Shown piece by piece: positions 26,485-33,765 of a stretch of DNA of 34,275 nucleotides. A program made the position numbers and the translations under genes. This stretch comes from an uncultured Pseudomonadota bacterium (lineage in GTDB: Bacteria > Pseudomonadota > Alphaproteobacteria > Rs-D84): NCBI GenBank assembly GCA_902793005.1, contig CADBBQ010000009.1, positions 1-34,275 on the forward strand, read 5' to 3'. Under the pieces are notes generated by a model. It had not been told where the DNA came from. It worked only from the letters and a program-made list of their open reading frames with translations, and searched no databases. The number at the start of each line of letters is the position of its first letter. Position 1 is the stretch's first letter.

Positions 26485-28193
26485 TGCTGCATACATCCGA
26501 TTTTGATTTTGAATTGCCCGCCGAATTGATTGCGTCACATCCTCTTGAACGCCGCGATGCTTCACGTATGTTGGTTGTTTTGCCACATGGCACTGCAAAT
26601 ATTCAACCCCGCCCTTGCGGCGGGGTCGCAGAGCATGCACAATCGTGCAATGCGATGCGGGGGCGGGTTAATAACGAAATTCATCATCAATATCGAAATG
26701 GAAATATTAAAGAGTTAGCGTCAAATATGCGAAAAAATATGACTGACGCAGAAAAAAAATTATGGTATTGTATAAATAATAAACAATTGGGTGTTCAGTT
26801 TCGTCGTCAGTATGTTATTGATAATAAATATATTGCTGATTTCGTGTGTTTAGAAAAAAAACTGATAATAGAGGTTGATGGCAGTCAACACATTGAAAAC
26901 AAGAAAGACGAAACGAGAACGCAATATCTGAATCAATCTGGATTTAATGTAATACGATTTTGGAATTGGGATATTTTAGAAAATGTTGCCGGGTGTTTGG
27001 ATATAATAATTGATGTGTTGAATAATGACTCTTTTGAAAAACGACTTGCAAAATTCAAAGAACAATTTGTACCCGCCCCCGGCTCGACAAATGTTGCACA
27101 TTGTCTTGCCGACCCCGCCGCAAGGGCGGGGTTGGACCCCACACATGAAGTCAAATTTTATCCTGCCAACGGAGGGGAACTTGTCCTGCACGACAAACAT
27201 ATTCGTGATTTTTTGGATTATCTGCGTCCGGGTGATGTTGTTGTGTTTAATAATTCGCGCGTGATTCCGGCACGTTTTAATGCGTATAATAAAATTCCGC
27301 CCCAAGCGCAGCGTGGGGAGGGGGGACTATGGGCCTGTCCCACGAAGCCTTGGCGAAGTGGGGTGGCGGGGGTTGAAATTACTCTGCATACATCGGTCAA
27401 CGACCACGATTGGTGGGGGCTGTGTAAAAAGTTTAATAAAATAAACATTGGCGATATATTGACAATGGACGACGGCACAAAAATTCGTGTGCTGGATAAA
27501 GACGATGAAAGCGGTCTGTTGTTGCACTTTGATTGTGACAATGTTTTTGATGTTTTGAATAATGTTGGCAAAATGCCACTGCCACCATATATGAAACGCG
27601 ATGAAGAAATTGCCGACCGCGAACGTTATCAAACGGTGTATGCCGAACCACTGGGATCAATGGCGGCACCAACGGCGGGATTGCATTTTACCCCAGAATT
27701 GATGAGTGAGATTGAGGCGCGCGGTGCGAAAATTGTAAAAATCACTTTGCACGTTGGCGCGGGAACATGGATGCCGGTTAAAACAGAAAACCTTTCCGAA
27801 CATAAAATGCACAGTGAATGGTGCTGTATCACACCCGAACAAGCCGATATAATCAACAACGCAAAACGCGTAATTGCCGTCGGCACAACATCAATGCGAA
27901 CATTGGAAAGTGCGGCAATACGTGCACGTGAATCCGGTGCGGATACGCGTGTTGTTCCAATTTGTGATAATACAAATATTTTTATCACGCCGGGATATAA
28001 ATTTGGTGCGGTGGATGTTTTACTGACCAATTTTCATCTGCCAAAATCAACATTGTTTATGTTGGTGTCGGCATTCGCGGGGCTTGACGAAATGAAATCC
28101 GCATATGCCCACGCGGTTGCGGAAAAGTATAGATTTTTCAGTTATGGCGATTGTTGTTTGTTGTTCAAAAAGGACGCACATGATAAAAGATAA
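26484..28193 (+). CDS. queA: QueA, tRNA preQ1 34 S-adenosylmethionine ribosyltransferase-isomerase, with two in-frame insertions
   Basis: Makes epoxyqueuosine in tRNA wobble position 34 by transferring the ribosyl part of SAM to preQ1; acts after Tgt. QueA signatures are intact at the ends: SDFDFELPAELIASHP, GDVVVFNNSRVIPAR, GKMPLPPYMKR, QTVYAEPLGSMAAPTAGLHFT, THLHVGAGT-like ITLHVGAGTW, VGTTSMRTLESA, TNFHLPKSTLFMLVSAFAG, EKYRFFSYGD. At 569 aa it is about 210 residues longer than the family. The surplus lies in two blocks, residues about 41-217 (a DUF559 cassette) and about 270-296 (a palindromic repeat), both open in the queA frame and both in loops between conserved QueA segments. It could be functional with insertions, or a recent pseudogene that happens to stay open. 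Confidence 0.93.
   Translation: MLHTSDFDFELPAELIASHPLERRDASRMLVVLPHGTANIQPRPCGGVAEHAQSCNAMRGRVNNEIHHQYRNGNIKELASNMRKNMTDAEKKLWYCINNKQLGVQFRRQYVIDNKYIADFVCLEKKLIIEVDGSQHIENKKDETRTQYLNQSGFNVIRFWNWDILENVAGCLDIIIDVLNNDSFEKRLAKFKEQFVPAPGSTNVAHCLADPAARAGLDPTHEVKFYPANGGELVLHDKHIRDFLDYLRPGDVVVFNNSRVIPARFNAYNKIPPQAQRGEGGLWACPTKPWRSGVAGVEITLHTSVNDHDWWGLCKKFNKINIGDILTMDDGTKIRVLDKDDESGLLLHFDCDNVFDVLNNVGKMPLPPYMKRDEEIADRERYQTVYAEPLGSMAAPTAGLHFTPELMSEIEARGAKIVKITLHVGAGTWMPVKTENLSEHKMHSEWCCITPEQADIINNAKRVIAVGTTSMRTLESAAIRARESGADTRVVPICDNTNIFITPGYKFGAVDVLLTNFHLPKSTLFMLVSAFAGLDEMKSAYAHAVAEKYRFFSYGDCCLLFKKDAHDKR
26604..26669 (+). repeat. Left terminal inverted repeat of the DUF559 cassette
   Basis: It begins CAACCCCGCC. 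The outer 25 bases are identical to the reverse complement of the right end. Inside, CCCCGCC/GGCGGGG, then CGCA, GCATGCAC / GTGCAATGC, TGCG, form two stacked hairpins. The last bases GGGGGCGGGTT can pair back with the first AACCCCGCCC. Confidence 0.8.
27071..27134 (-). repeat. Right terminal inverted repeat of the DUF559 cassette
   Basis: Reverse complement of the left repeat at its outer 25 bases and its inner end (ACCCGCCCCC). The inner hairpin differs in sequence but not in form: GGC, GACAAATG / CATTGTC, GCC. Structure kept with changed bases suggests the fold matters. Confidence 0.8.
27297..27373 (+). repeat. Palindromic repeat, ATTCCGCCCC family, in frame inside queA
   Basis: CCGCCCCAAGCGCAGCGTGG and the end GTGGCGGGGGT match the copy after HU at 34085-34164 almost base for base, including the shared middle GGCCTGTCCCACGAAGCC followed by TTGGCGAAGTGGG. 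It encodes about 26 residues (PPQAQRGEGG, LWACPTKPW) between FNAYN and VEITLH of QueA, where other QueA proteins have only a short turn. Confidence 0.85.
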
Positions 28194-28611
28194 AAAATAT
28201 CCAATTGATTACAGATATGGCAGTTTGGATTGTCCAAACATAGAACAGCGTATTGGCACGTGCTTATCTAGTCATATGCATTCATTTGGGTGTGATTTTG
28301 GTTGTGATGGTTTTTATGAATCTGATATACAATGGCTGGAAAACAATATTACAAAAAATTCAACAAATAACATCAGGGATATATTTTGGCGGCTTGATAG
28401 TTGGGAACGTGGAAAAAATATATCGCCATATTATTTGGATTATGCAGCTACATTTTTTGAACAATTTATTGATGTGCCTGGTATTCCACGTAATGTAAAG
28501 AGGTTGTTAATTTTTATTGTTGGACATATACGGGCATCTTATTTTATACAAAAAAAAGTGGCTCCGTATCAACATTTTTTTGTAGAAAGGTGGATGGAAA
28601 TATGTCGTTAA
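28180..28611 (+). CDS. Hypothetical protein, 143 aa, between queA and tgt
   Basis: I do not recognise it. The ATG at 28180 is chosen because AAAGGA stands 6 bases before it. It overlaps the queA stop by 14 bases and its own stop overlaps the tgt start by 10, so the three are translationally coupled. The first 40 residues hold two Cys clusters (SLDCPNIEQRIGTC; FGCDFGCDG). The rest is aromatic and helical (DIFWRLDSWERG, YYLDYAATFFEQF, VKRLLIFIVGHIRASYFIQ), possibly soluble. No signal peptide. Lying between two queuosine genes suggests a link to tRNA modification, but position is the only evidence. Confidence 0.7.
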   Translation: MIKDKKYPIDYRYGSLDCPNIEQRIGTCLSSHMHSFGCDFGCDGFYESDIQWLENNITKNSTNNIRDIFWRLDSWERGKNISPYYLDYAATFFEQFIDVPGIPRNVKRLLIFIVGHIRASYFIQKKVAPYQHFFVERWMEICR

Positions 28612-29714
28612 AATTTGATTTGTTAAATACTGATGGCACCGCGCGTCGCGGATGCGTGCATACGGCGCATGGGGATTTTGAAACCCCTGCATTTATGGCG
28701 GTGGGAACCGCGGCCACGGTCAAGGCGCTTACTATGGAACAAGTGGCGGCGACCGGAACCCAGGTAATTCTGGGCAACACATATCATTTAATGATGCGCC
28801 CAGGTGGTGATTTGGTGGAACAAATGGGTGGTCTGCACCGGTTCAGTGGTTGGACGGGCCCAATTTTAACAGATTCCGGCGGATTCCAGGTTATGTCGCT
28901 GTCAAACCTGGTTAAAATGCGTGCCGATGGTGTCGAATTTACATCACACATTGACGGTGGTATTAAACACTTTATGCGGCCCGAAGATTCTGTTCATATT
29001 CAACATCAACTGGATTCTAATATCACAATGGTTTTGGACGAGTGTTTAAAATTACCCACAACGCGTGCGCGTGCAGAAAAAAATGTCGATATGGTGACCG
29101 AATGGGCACGCCGCAGCAAAGCCGCATTTATCGACCGCCCGGGTTATGGTATTTTTGGTATTGTCCAAGGTGCCGATTTTCCGGATTTGCGCGAAAAATC
29201 GGCGCGCGAACTTACCGAAATTGGTTTTGACGGATATGCGATTGGGGGCCTGGCGGTGGGTGAATCCCAAGAAGTAATGTTCAATATGATTGCAACAACA
29301 ACGCCACATTTACCAACCGACCGGCCGCGTTATTTAATGGGCGTTGGAACGCCATTGGATATATTGGGTGCGGTTGAACGCGGCGTCGATATGTTCGATT
29401 GCGTTATGCCAACACGCGCCGGCCGCACGGCCCAGGCTTTCACCCGTCACGGCACAATGAATATGCGCAATGCAAAGTTCCGGGATGACCCGTCGCCATT
29501 GGACGACAAATGCGAATGCCCGGCGTGCAAGTTATCGCGTGCATATTTGCATCATTTGATTAAATGTAATGAAGTTTTGGGCGCAACATTATTGACTCAA
29601 CACAATTTATGGTTTTACCAGGATTTAATGCGCGACATCCGCACCAGTATAGAGCAGGGCCGTTTCGCCGAATTCAAATCAGAATTTATAAAAAAATATA
29701 CAGGAGAAAATTAA
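28602..29714 (+). CDS. tgt: Queuine/preQ1 tRNA-guanine transglycosylase
   Basis: Exchanges guanine 34 of GUN-anticodon tRNAs for preQ1, the step before QueA. Signatures: AVGTAATVKALT, LGNTYHLMMRPG, LTDSGGFQVMSL with the base-binding Asp, FGIVQGADFPDLR, IGGLAVGE, MGVGTPLDILGAVERGVDMFDCVMPTRAGR with the nucleophile Asp, and the zinc site CECPACKLSRAYLHH. 370 aa is normal. ATG 28602 is used rather than GTG 28590 because the family starts SLKFDLL; GGATGGA stands upstream. Last gene of the era-queA-orphan-tgt run. Confidence 0.96.
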   Translation: MSLKFDLLNTDGTARRGCVHTAHGDFETPAFMAVGTAATVKALTMEQVAATGTQVILGNTYHLMMRPGGDLVEQMGGLHRFSGWTGPILTDSGGFQVMSLSNLVKMRADGVEFTSHIDGGIKHFMRPEDSVHIQHQLDSNITMVLDECLKLPTTRARAEKNVDMVTEWARRSKAAFIDRPGYGIFGIVQGADFPDLREKSARELTEIGFDGYAIGGLAVGESQEVMFNMIATTTPHLPTDRPRYLMGVGTPLDILGAVERGVDMFDCVMPTRAGRTAQAFTRHGTMNMRNAKFRDDPSPLDDKCECPACKLSRAYLHHLIKCNEVLGATLLTQHNLWFYQDLMRDIRTSIEQGRFAEFKSEFIKKYTGEN

Positions 29715-29747
29715 ATAAAAACTTCTTGAATCTAAATATCATAATTT

Positions 29748-29776
29748 AATAAAATCTCCATAAAGGAGATTTTATT
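29748..29776 (+). promoter_or_regulatory. Perfect inverted repeat hiding the ribosome binding site
   Basis: AATAAAATCTCC (29748-29759), loop ATAAA, GGAGATTTTATT (29765-29776). The right arm contains the GGAG ribosome binding site and ends on the base before the ATG at 29777. No T-run follows, so it is not a terminator. In RNA the hairpin would block translation unless opened. Confidence 0.65.
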
Positions 29777-30760
29777 ATGGCAAAAAAAGAAGTTGAAGTT
29801 ATCGATATGCACGGCGCAAAAACCGTCGCAAAAAAGGCCTCTGTAATAAAGGGCGCAAAACGCACATTTGCGATTGTGTCGGTTATTTGGTTGGCATTTG
29901 TATTCAGTTTTCCATTGTATGTAAAACATAATTACGCGGGTCCGATAAAAAAATCGATGGTTGTGTCGATGTTCTTTGACCTGCAAAGAAATATCCAAGA
30001 ACAATATGCAAAATTGTTGGGGGGTATCAAGGATGCAATCAACCTGGAAAAGCCGGTTGCAATGGCAATTGACAAGGTTAAATTAGCCCAGGATAAAGTG
30101 AACAAGGTGTCTGATACTACGGCGCGCGCCAAAGATACCACGGCCAAGGCGTCCCAAACCACCGGCAGTGTAAAAAAATTAACGGGCCTGGCAAATATGT
30201 TTGGTGTTAAAACCGATGCCGTGGACAAGGTTGTGGACCAGGCTGACTCTGGCATTGCCCAAGCAAACAAGGGTATTGCCAAAGTAGATGATACGGTTGA
30301 GTTGGTAAACAAACAATTGGACAAAGTTCAAACAGAACTGGTCAAAGTCACCCAGATAGAAATCGATAAAATGATTGATGCCGCAATCAAACAGCAACTG
30401 GATAAATCATCTGGCGGATTGGGCACAACATTGTTGACCAATTACGGAATCAAACACGTATATCCGTGGCGTCCGTCCAGCTGGCCTGTTGCGGTTAAAA
30501 TTTACAATGATTTGGAAAAATCAAATCTGGGGGTTGTGCAAATTTTGACACGCACGGTTGATAAATATTTCGGATATGTGGCGTGGGGGTTAGTGATTGC
30601 CGCGTGGGTTGCCGGATTGTTTGTTTGGAATATGATATTTAAAAAATACAAAATGGTTGTTGCGCCGTTCTTGGTGTGTCCGCGTTGTGGCCATACATAT
30701 GCCGACAAACGTACCGCGATGAGTTTGCTCAAAGCCCTGCAACCGTGGAAATGGTTTTAA
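29777..30760 (+). CDS. Membrane-anchored coiled-coil protein with C-terminal CxxC knuckle, 327 aa
   Basis: I do not recognise this family. A basic N-terminus (about 1-27, with KGAKR) precedes a membrane span at about 29-48 (FAIVSVIWLAFVFSFPLYV). A long polar region follows with low-complexity, heptad-like repeats of Lys, Asp, Thr and Val (about 85-215: DKVKLAQDKVNKVSDTTARA; TGSVKKLTGLAN; DKVVDQADSGIAQANKG). A second membrane span lies at about 265-285 (VAWGLVIAAWVAGLFVWNMIF), and a cytosolic end carries CPRCGHTYADKRT, half of a zinc ribbon. The middle part would be in the periplasm. It might be a spacer or envelope-spanning protein. Translation start lies in a strong hairpin. Shared terminator at 30762. 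Confidence 0.78.
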   Translation: MAKKEVEVIDMHGAKTVAKKASVIKGAKRTFAIVSVIWLAFVFSFPLYVKHNYAGPIKKSMVVSMFFDLQRNIQEQYAKLLGGIKDAINLEKPVAMAIDKVKLAQDKVNKVSDTTARAKDTTAKASQTTGSVKKLTGLANMFGVKTDAVDKVVDQADSGIAQANKGIAKVDDTVELVNKQLDKVQTELVKVTQIEIDKMIDAAIKQQLDKSSGGLGTTLLTNYGIKHVYPWRPSSWPVAVKIYNDLEKSNLGVVQILTRTVDKYFGYVAWGLVIAAWVAGLFVWNMIFKKYKMVVAPFLVCPRCGHTYADKRTAMSLLKALQPWKWF

Positions 30761-30761
30761 C

Positions 30762-30794
30762 AAAAAAAACACCGCAATTGCGGTGTTTTTTTTA
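30762..30794. terminator. Bidirectional terminator
   Basis: ACACCGCAA (30769-30777) and TTGCGGTGT (30778-30786), A-run before, T-run after. It overlaps the alaS stop codon. Confidence 0.88.
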
Positions 30795-32873
30795 TTCAGC
30801 CAGATTTCCAACCGACATTGTGATTCTGCGAATACCTGATGCCACGGATTTTTCTTTGTTTATACGCGCCCGGATAATTTCGCCGGTATGATAAACGTGC
30901 GTTCCACCACACAGTTCACACGACACATCGCCCGCGGTAATTACGCGCACAATATCACCATATTTTTCGCCAAACAATGCCATTGCGCCACGTGATTTTG
31001 CCGCATCCAAAGACATTTCTTCGTGTTTGACGTCCATATCTTGTTTAATCCAATCGTTGACGATATTTTCAACAGCCGTTTTTTCGTCATCCGTCATTGC
31101 GCGCCCAAATGAAAAATCAAATCGCACAGAATCCGGTGCAACACGCGAACCGCGTTGTTCCACATCGGTATTTAAAACACGTCGCAATGCCGCCTGTAAT
31201 AAATGTGTCGCCGTGTGTGCACGTGTTGTCTGTTCACGCACGATTGGGTTTATAACAGATACAACTTTGTCGCCGACATTAATTGGTTTTTGAACAGTGC
31301 CTTTGTGAATAACGATATTTCCGGCGCGTGCGGCCTCGGCCACGGTGACCACGGTATCCGCACCGATACGTAATTCGCCAGTGTCGCCGACTTGGCCCCC
31401 TTGGGTGCCATAAAAGTTTGTTTTATCCAATGCGATTTCGACATTATCACCCGGCACGGCCGAATCCACAAATTCACCGTTTCGTAAAATTGCCAAAACT
31501 TTTGACGACATATCCGCCACAGGTGCATATTTTGTTGTATCATCGGTTGCCGGCACTTTATCAGAAACCGATTCCCACAATACCTTGGTGCCACGAGTAT
31601 CGGCGCGACTGCGTTCTTTTTGTTCACGCATAGCGGCATCAAATCCATCAACATCAACGGTCATCCCACGGTCGCGCAAAATCATTTGCGTTAAATCCAG
31701 TGGAAAACCATATGTATCAAACAGTTTAAATGCAACCGCACCCGGCAAAACCGAGTTTTGAACATTTGGCAATTCACTGTCTAATAATTTCAATCCGTTT
31801 TGCAACATATCCCGGAACGCATTTTCTTCGTTTTTGATTATTTCAACAACGTGTTTTTCTTCGCGTGCCAATTCCGGATACGCCGCGCCCATCTCACGAA
31901 CCAATGCGGGATACAGCGCACTTAACAACGGGCCGTTATGTCCCAACAATTGTCCGTGCCGCATTGCACGACGCAAAATACGACGAATAACATATCCGCG
32001 GTCGGTATTGCTGGGGATTACACCATCAGCAATTGCAAAGCCCACCGCCCGCAAATGGTCGGCAATAATCTTGAAAGACGGCGTATTATCTGCATTGCGC
32101 GCAACGTGCACCACATCGGATGTTGCATCCATTAAATGTTGGAATAAATCCGTGTCGTAATTATCGCGCACCCCTTGCATTACCGCGGCCCACCGTTCCA
32201 AACCGGCACCGGTATCAACATTGCATTTTGGCAGGTTCGTTAAATTCCCATTTGCATCACGATTGTATTGCATAAACACATCGTTCCAGATTTCGACATA
32301 ACGGCCACCGTCTTCGTTTGGTGAACCCGGCAAGCCACCCGGCAAATCTGCACCCATATCATAGTGCATTTCCGTACACGGCCCACACGGACCCGTATCC
32401 CCGGCCGACCACCAATTATCTTTGTCCAATCGAATTGCGTCTTTGCCGGCAATTTTTTTCCAAAGTGCCGTTGCCTCGTCATCGGAAATATGCGTTGTGA
32501 CAACAATGCGATTTGGATCCAATTTCAAAACATTGGTCAGCAAATCCCACGACATTTTGATTGCTTCTTCTTTGAAATAATCGCCGAACGACCAATTGCC
32601 CAACATTTCAAAGAAAGTATGATGACGACCGTCGAAACCAACCTCGTCCAGGTCATTATGTTTACCACCGGCGCGGATACATTTTTGCACATCGGCAACA
32701 CGCGGAAATTCAGGTGCCGCATTTCCCAAGAATATATTTTTCCACGGCACCATACCGGCAACCGTAAACAATAATGTTGGGTCATCCGGTATCAGCGACG
32801 CCGACGGTACGATTTTGTGTCCGTGTTGTTCAAAATAATTTAAAAACAATTTTCTGATTTCATCGTAATTCAT
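30792..32873 (-). CDS. alaS: Alanyl-tRNA synthetase without the C-Ala domain
   Basis: Charges tRNA-Ala and clears mischarged Ser/Gly. The class II core starts FLNYFEQHGHKIVPSASLIPDDPTLLFTVAGMVPWK, with GRHHTFFEMLGNWSFGDYFK, GPCGPCTEMHYD and VDTGAGLERWA. The editing domain keeps HTATHLL and CELCGGTH, its zinc/active-site set. The protein is 693 aa and ends GIRRITMSVGNLAE, where E. coli AlaRS (about 875 aa) continues with the coiled coil and DHHA1-like C-Ala domain. A terminator follows at once and no C-Ala remnant is visible downstream. The ATG at 32873 follows AGGAT; the 78 codons upstream overlap a divergent promoter region and are not AlaRS-like. Confidence 0.94.
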   Translation of the reverse strand: MNYDEIRKLFLNYFEQHGHKIVPSASLIPDDPTLLFTVAGMVPWKNIFLGNAAPEFPRVADVQKCIRAGGKHNDLDEVGFDGRHHTFFEMLGNWSFGDYFKEEAIKMSWDLLTNVLKLDPNRIVVTTHISDDEATALWKKIAGKDAIRLDKDNWWSAGDTGPCGPCTEMHYDMGADLPGGLPGSPNEDGGRYVEIWNDVFMQYNRDANGNLTNLPKCNVDTGAGLERWAAVMQGVRDNYDTDLFQHLMDATSDVVHVARNADNTPSFKIIADHLRAVGFAIADGVIPSNTDRGYVIRRILRRAMRHGQLLGHNGPLLSALYPALVREMGAAYPELAREEKHVVEIIKNEENAFRDMLQNGLKLLDSELPNVQNSVLPGAVAFKLFDTYGFPLDLTQMILRDRGMTVDVDGFDAAMREQKERSRADTRGTKVLWESVSDKVPATDDTTKYAPVADMSSKVLAILRNGEFVDSAVPGDNVEIALDKTNFYGTQGGQVGDTGELRIGADTVVTVAEAARAGNIVIHKGTVQKPINVGDKVVSVINPIVREQTTRAHTATHLLQAALRRVLNTDVEQRGSRVAPDSVRFDFSFGRAMTDDEKTAVENIVNDWIKQDMDVKHEEMSLDAAKSRGAMALFGEKYGDIVRVITAGDVSCELCGGTHVYHTGEIIRARINKEKSVASGIRRITMSVGNLAE

Positions 32874-32907
32874 AATATGTATCCTGTTTTTTTTGATTAC
32901 ATAGCGC

Positions 32908-32936
32908 ATTTTATAAACAAAGGTGGACATTTTCAA
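32908..32936 (-). promoter_or_regulatory. Promoter of alaS
   Basis: On the minus strand TTGAAA (32936-32931), 17-base spacer, TAAAAT (32913-32908), 34 bases before the ATG. Same pattern as the rlpA promoter. Confidence 0.6.
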
Positions 32937-32977
32937 TCTTATTTTGAATTTTTTTATAAAACATAGGCCTAAATTTA

Positions 32978-32986
32978 TGATATAAT
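32978..32986 (+). promoter_or_regulatory. Extended -10 promoter of the 171-aa membrane protein
   Basis: TGATATAAT: a perfect TATAAT with the TGn extension, 27 bases before the ATG at 33014. No good -35 is visible, as is common with extended -10 elements. Confidence 0.5.
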
Positions 32987-33013
32987 AATTACGATTAAAC
33001 CTGGGGAACGAAT

Positions 33014-33529
33014 ATGAAACCGACAATGATTTTTGCACTGGCAATGGTGACATTGATTGCACTGATGGCGTCGTTTGATGTTCATTTGGGCAACATTGTG
33101 CCAACAATACGCGTTCCCGAAAATATGCTGGGTGATGTTTTGTACATATGTCCGGCGGTATCCAGTGGTTGGGATTCGGCGGCGGAAATTTTGCGCACTA
33201 TTCAAACCCCGATAACAATTGCCGTGTTTTTTGCTATGACAATGTTGTTATTTACGTGGGGATGGGCACTGTATCAAAATTTATTAAAGGATAAATTCAA
33301 CAGAAATATGTTTTTAAAACCGTGGGGATTTACCAAGTTGCTGTTTTGGGCGGTTGTAATATTGCTGTTGGCGACAAACACACCGAATCATTATCGAACC
33401 GTTCATATTCGTGGGGTGGCTGGGAATTTTGTATTATGCGAAAACAACACGCCAAATCGTGCAGAATGGAAAGATGTTTTGGATGGTCGCTGGCCCAAGG
33501 CGGCATTATATAAAAATGTGACAAAATAA
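33014..33529 (+). CDS. Hypothetical membrane protein, 171 aa
   Basis: I do not recognise this family. Three hydrophobic segments are seen at about 3-20 (TMIFALAMVTLIALMAS, perhaps an uncut signal anchor), 68-87 (ITIAVFFAMTMLLFTWGWAL) and 110-120 (LLFWAVVILLLAT). Between the first two is a polar loop with one Cys (LGDVLYICPAVSSGWDSA) and after the last a tail of about 48 residues with another Cys (FVLCENN), so a disulfide between the two is possible if both face the periplasm. GGGGAACG precedes the ATG. Monocistronic, divergent from alaS. Function unknown. Confidence 0.75.
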   Translation: MKPTMIFALAMVTLIALMASFDVHLGNIVPTIRVPENMLGDVLYICPAVSSGWDSAAEILRTIQTPITIAVFFAMTMLLFTWGWALYQNLLKDKFNRNMFLKPWGFTKLLFWAVVILLLATNTPNHYRTVHIRGVAGNFVLCENNTPNRAEWKDVLDGRWPKAALYKNVTK

Positions 33530-33591
33530 CTACTTATTTATATATAAAACACGTTTTTTGCAAAGATTTACGGGAAAAATTCACTTTGCCC

Positions 33592-33620
33592 TTGACTTGA
33601 ATTGCGGGATTCTCTATGAT
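33592..33620 (+). promoter_or_regulatory. Promoter of the HU gene
   Basis: TTGACT (33592-33597), 17-base spacer, TATGAT (33615-33620). Close to consensus, as expected of an abundant protein. It leaves a leader of about 140 nt. Confidence 0.75.
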
Positions 33621-33634
33621 TCGGTTGAACAGAA

Positions 33635-33723
33635 CGAGCAATGTCCTTGGAATTAGCCGACCACACGCGTTGCGTATGGCAAAAGTGGCGGAAATAAAGG
33701 CTTGATTTCAAAGGCATTGCTCG
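33635..33723 (+). ncRNA. Structured 5-prime leader of the HU gene (or small RNA)
   Basis: CGAGCAATG (33635-33643) pairs with CATTGCTCG (33715-33723). The helix goes on with CCTT/AAGG, GAA/TTC and AGCC (33655-33658)/GGCT, and an inner CCAC/GTGG. It sits between the promoter and the AAAGGAG of HU. No T-run follows the helix, so it is probably a leader element. Confidence 0.5.
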
Positions 33724-33765
33724 ACCACTGTCAGTAAAATAAAAAACCTATGAAAGGAGAAACAT

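Larger units (their letters stand above)
26604..27134 (+). mobile_element. Palindrome-bounded DUF559 nuclease cassette inserted in queA
   Basis: 531 bp, exactly 177 codons, between two inverted repeats of about 65 bp. The cargo (about residues 62-195 of the fused frame) is a DUF559 domain: NMTDAEKKLWYCINNKQLG, VQFRRQYVIDNKYIADFVC, LIIEVDGSQH and VIRFWNWDIL. In this Vsr-like PD-(D/E)xK fold, Asp 119, Glu 130 and Asp 132 would be the metal-binding set. No intein splicing motif is seen, nor a clear target-site duplication. An internal ATG at 26727 (MRKNM) could also give the nuclease alone, with a weak AAAGAG upstream. The cargo is more AT-rich than queA. Confidence 0.8.

Noticed and set aside
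26484-28193. An intein in QueA
   Set aside because: There is no Cys/Ser at the left junction, no His-Asn at the right end and no Hint-fold motifs; the ends are DNA palindromes instead.
28590-28601. GTG start of tgt at 28590
   Set aside because: The ATG at 28602 gives the usual N-terminus of the family; the extra four residues have no support.
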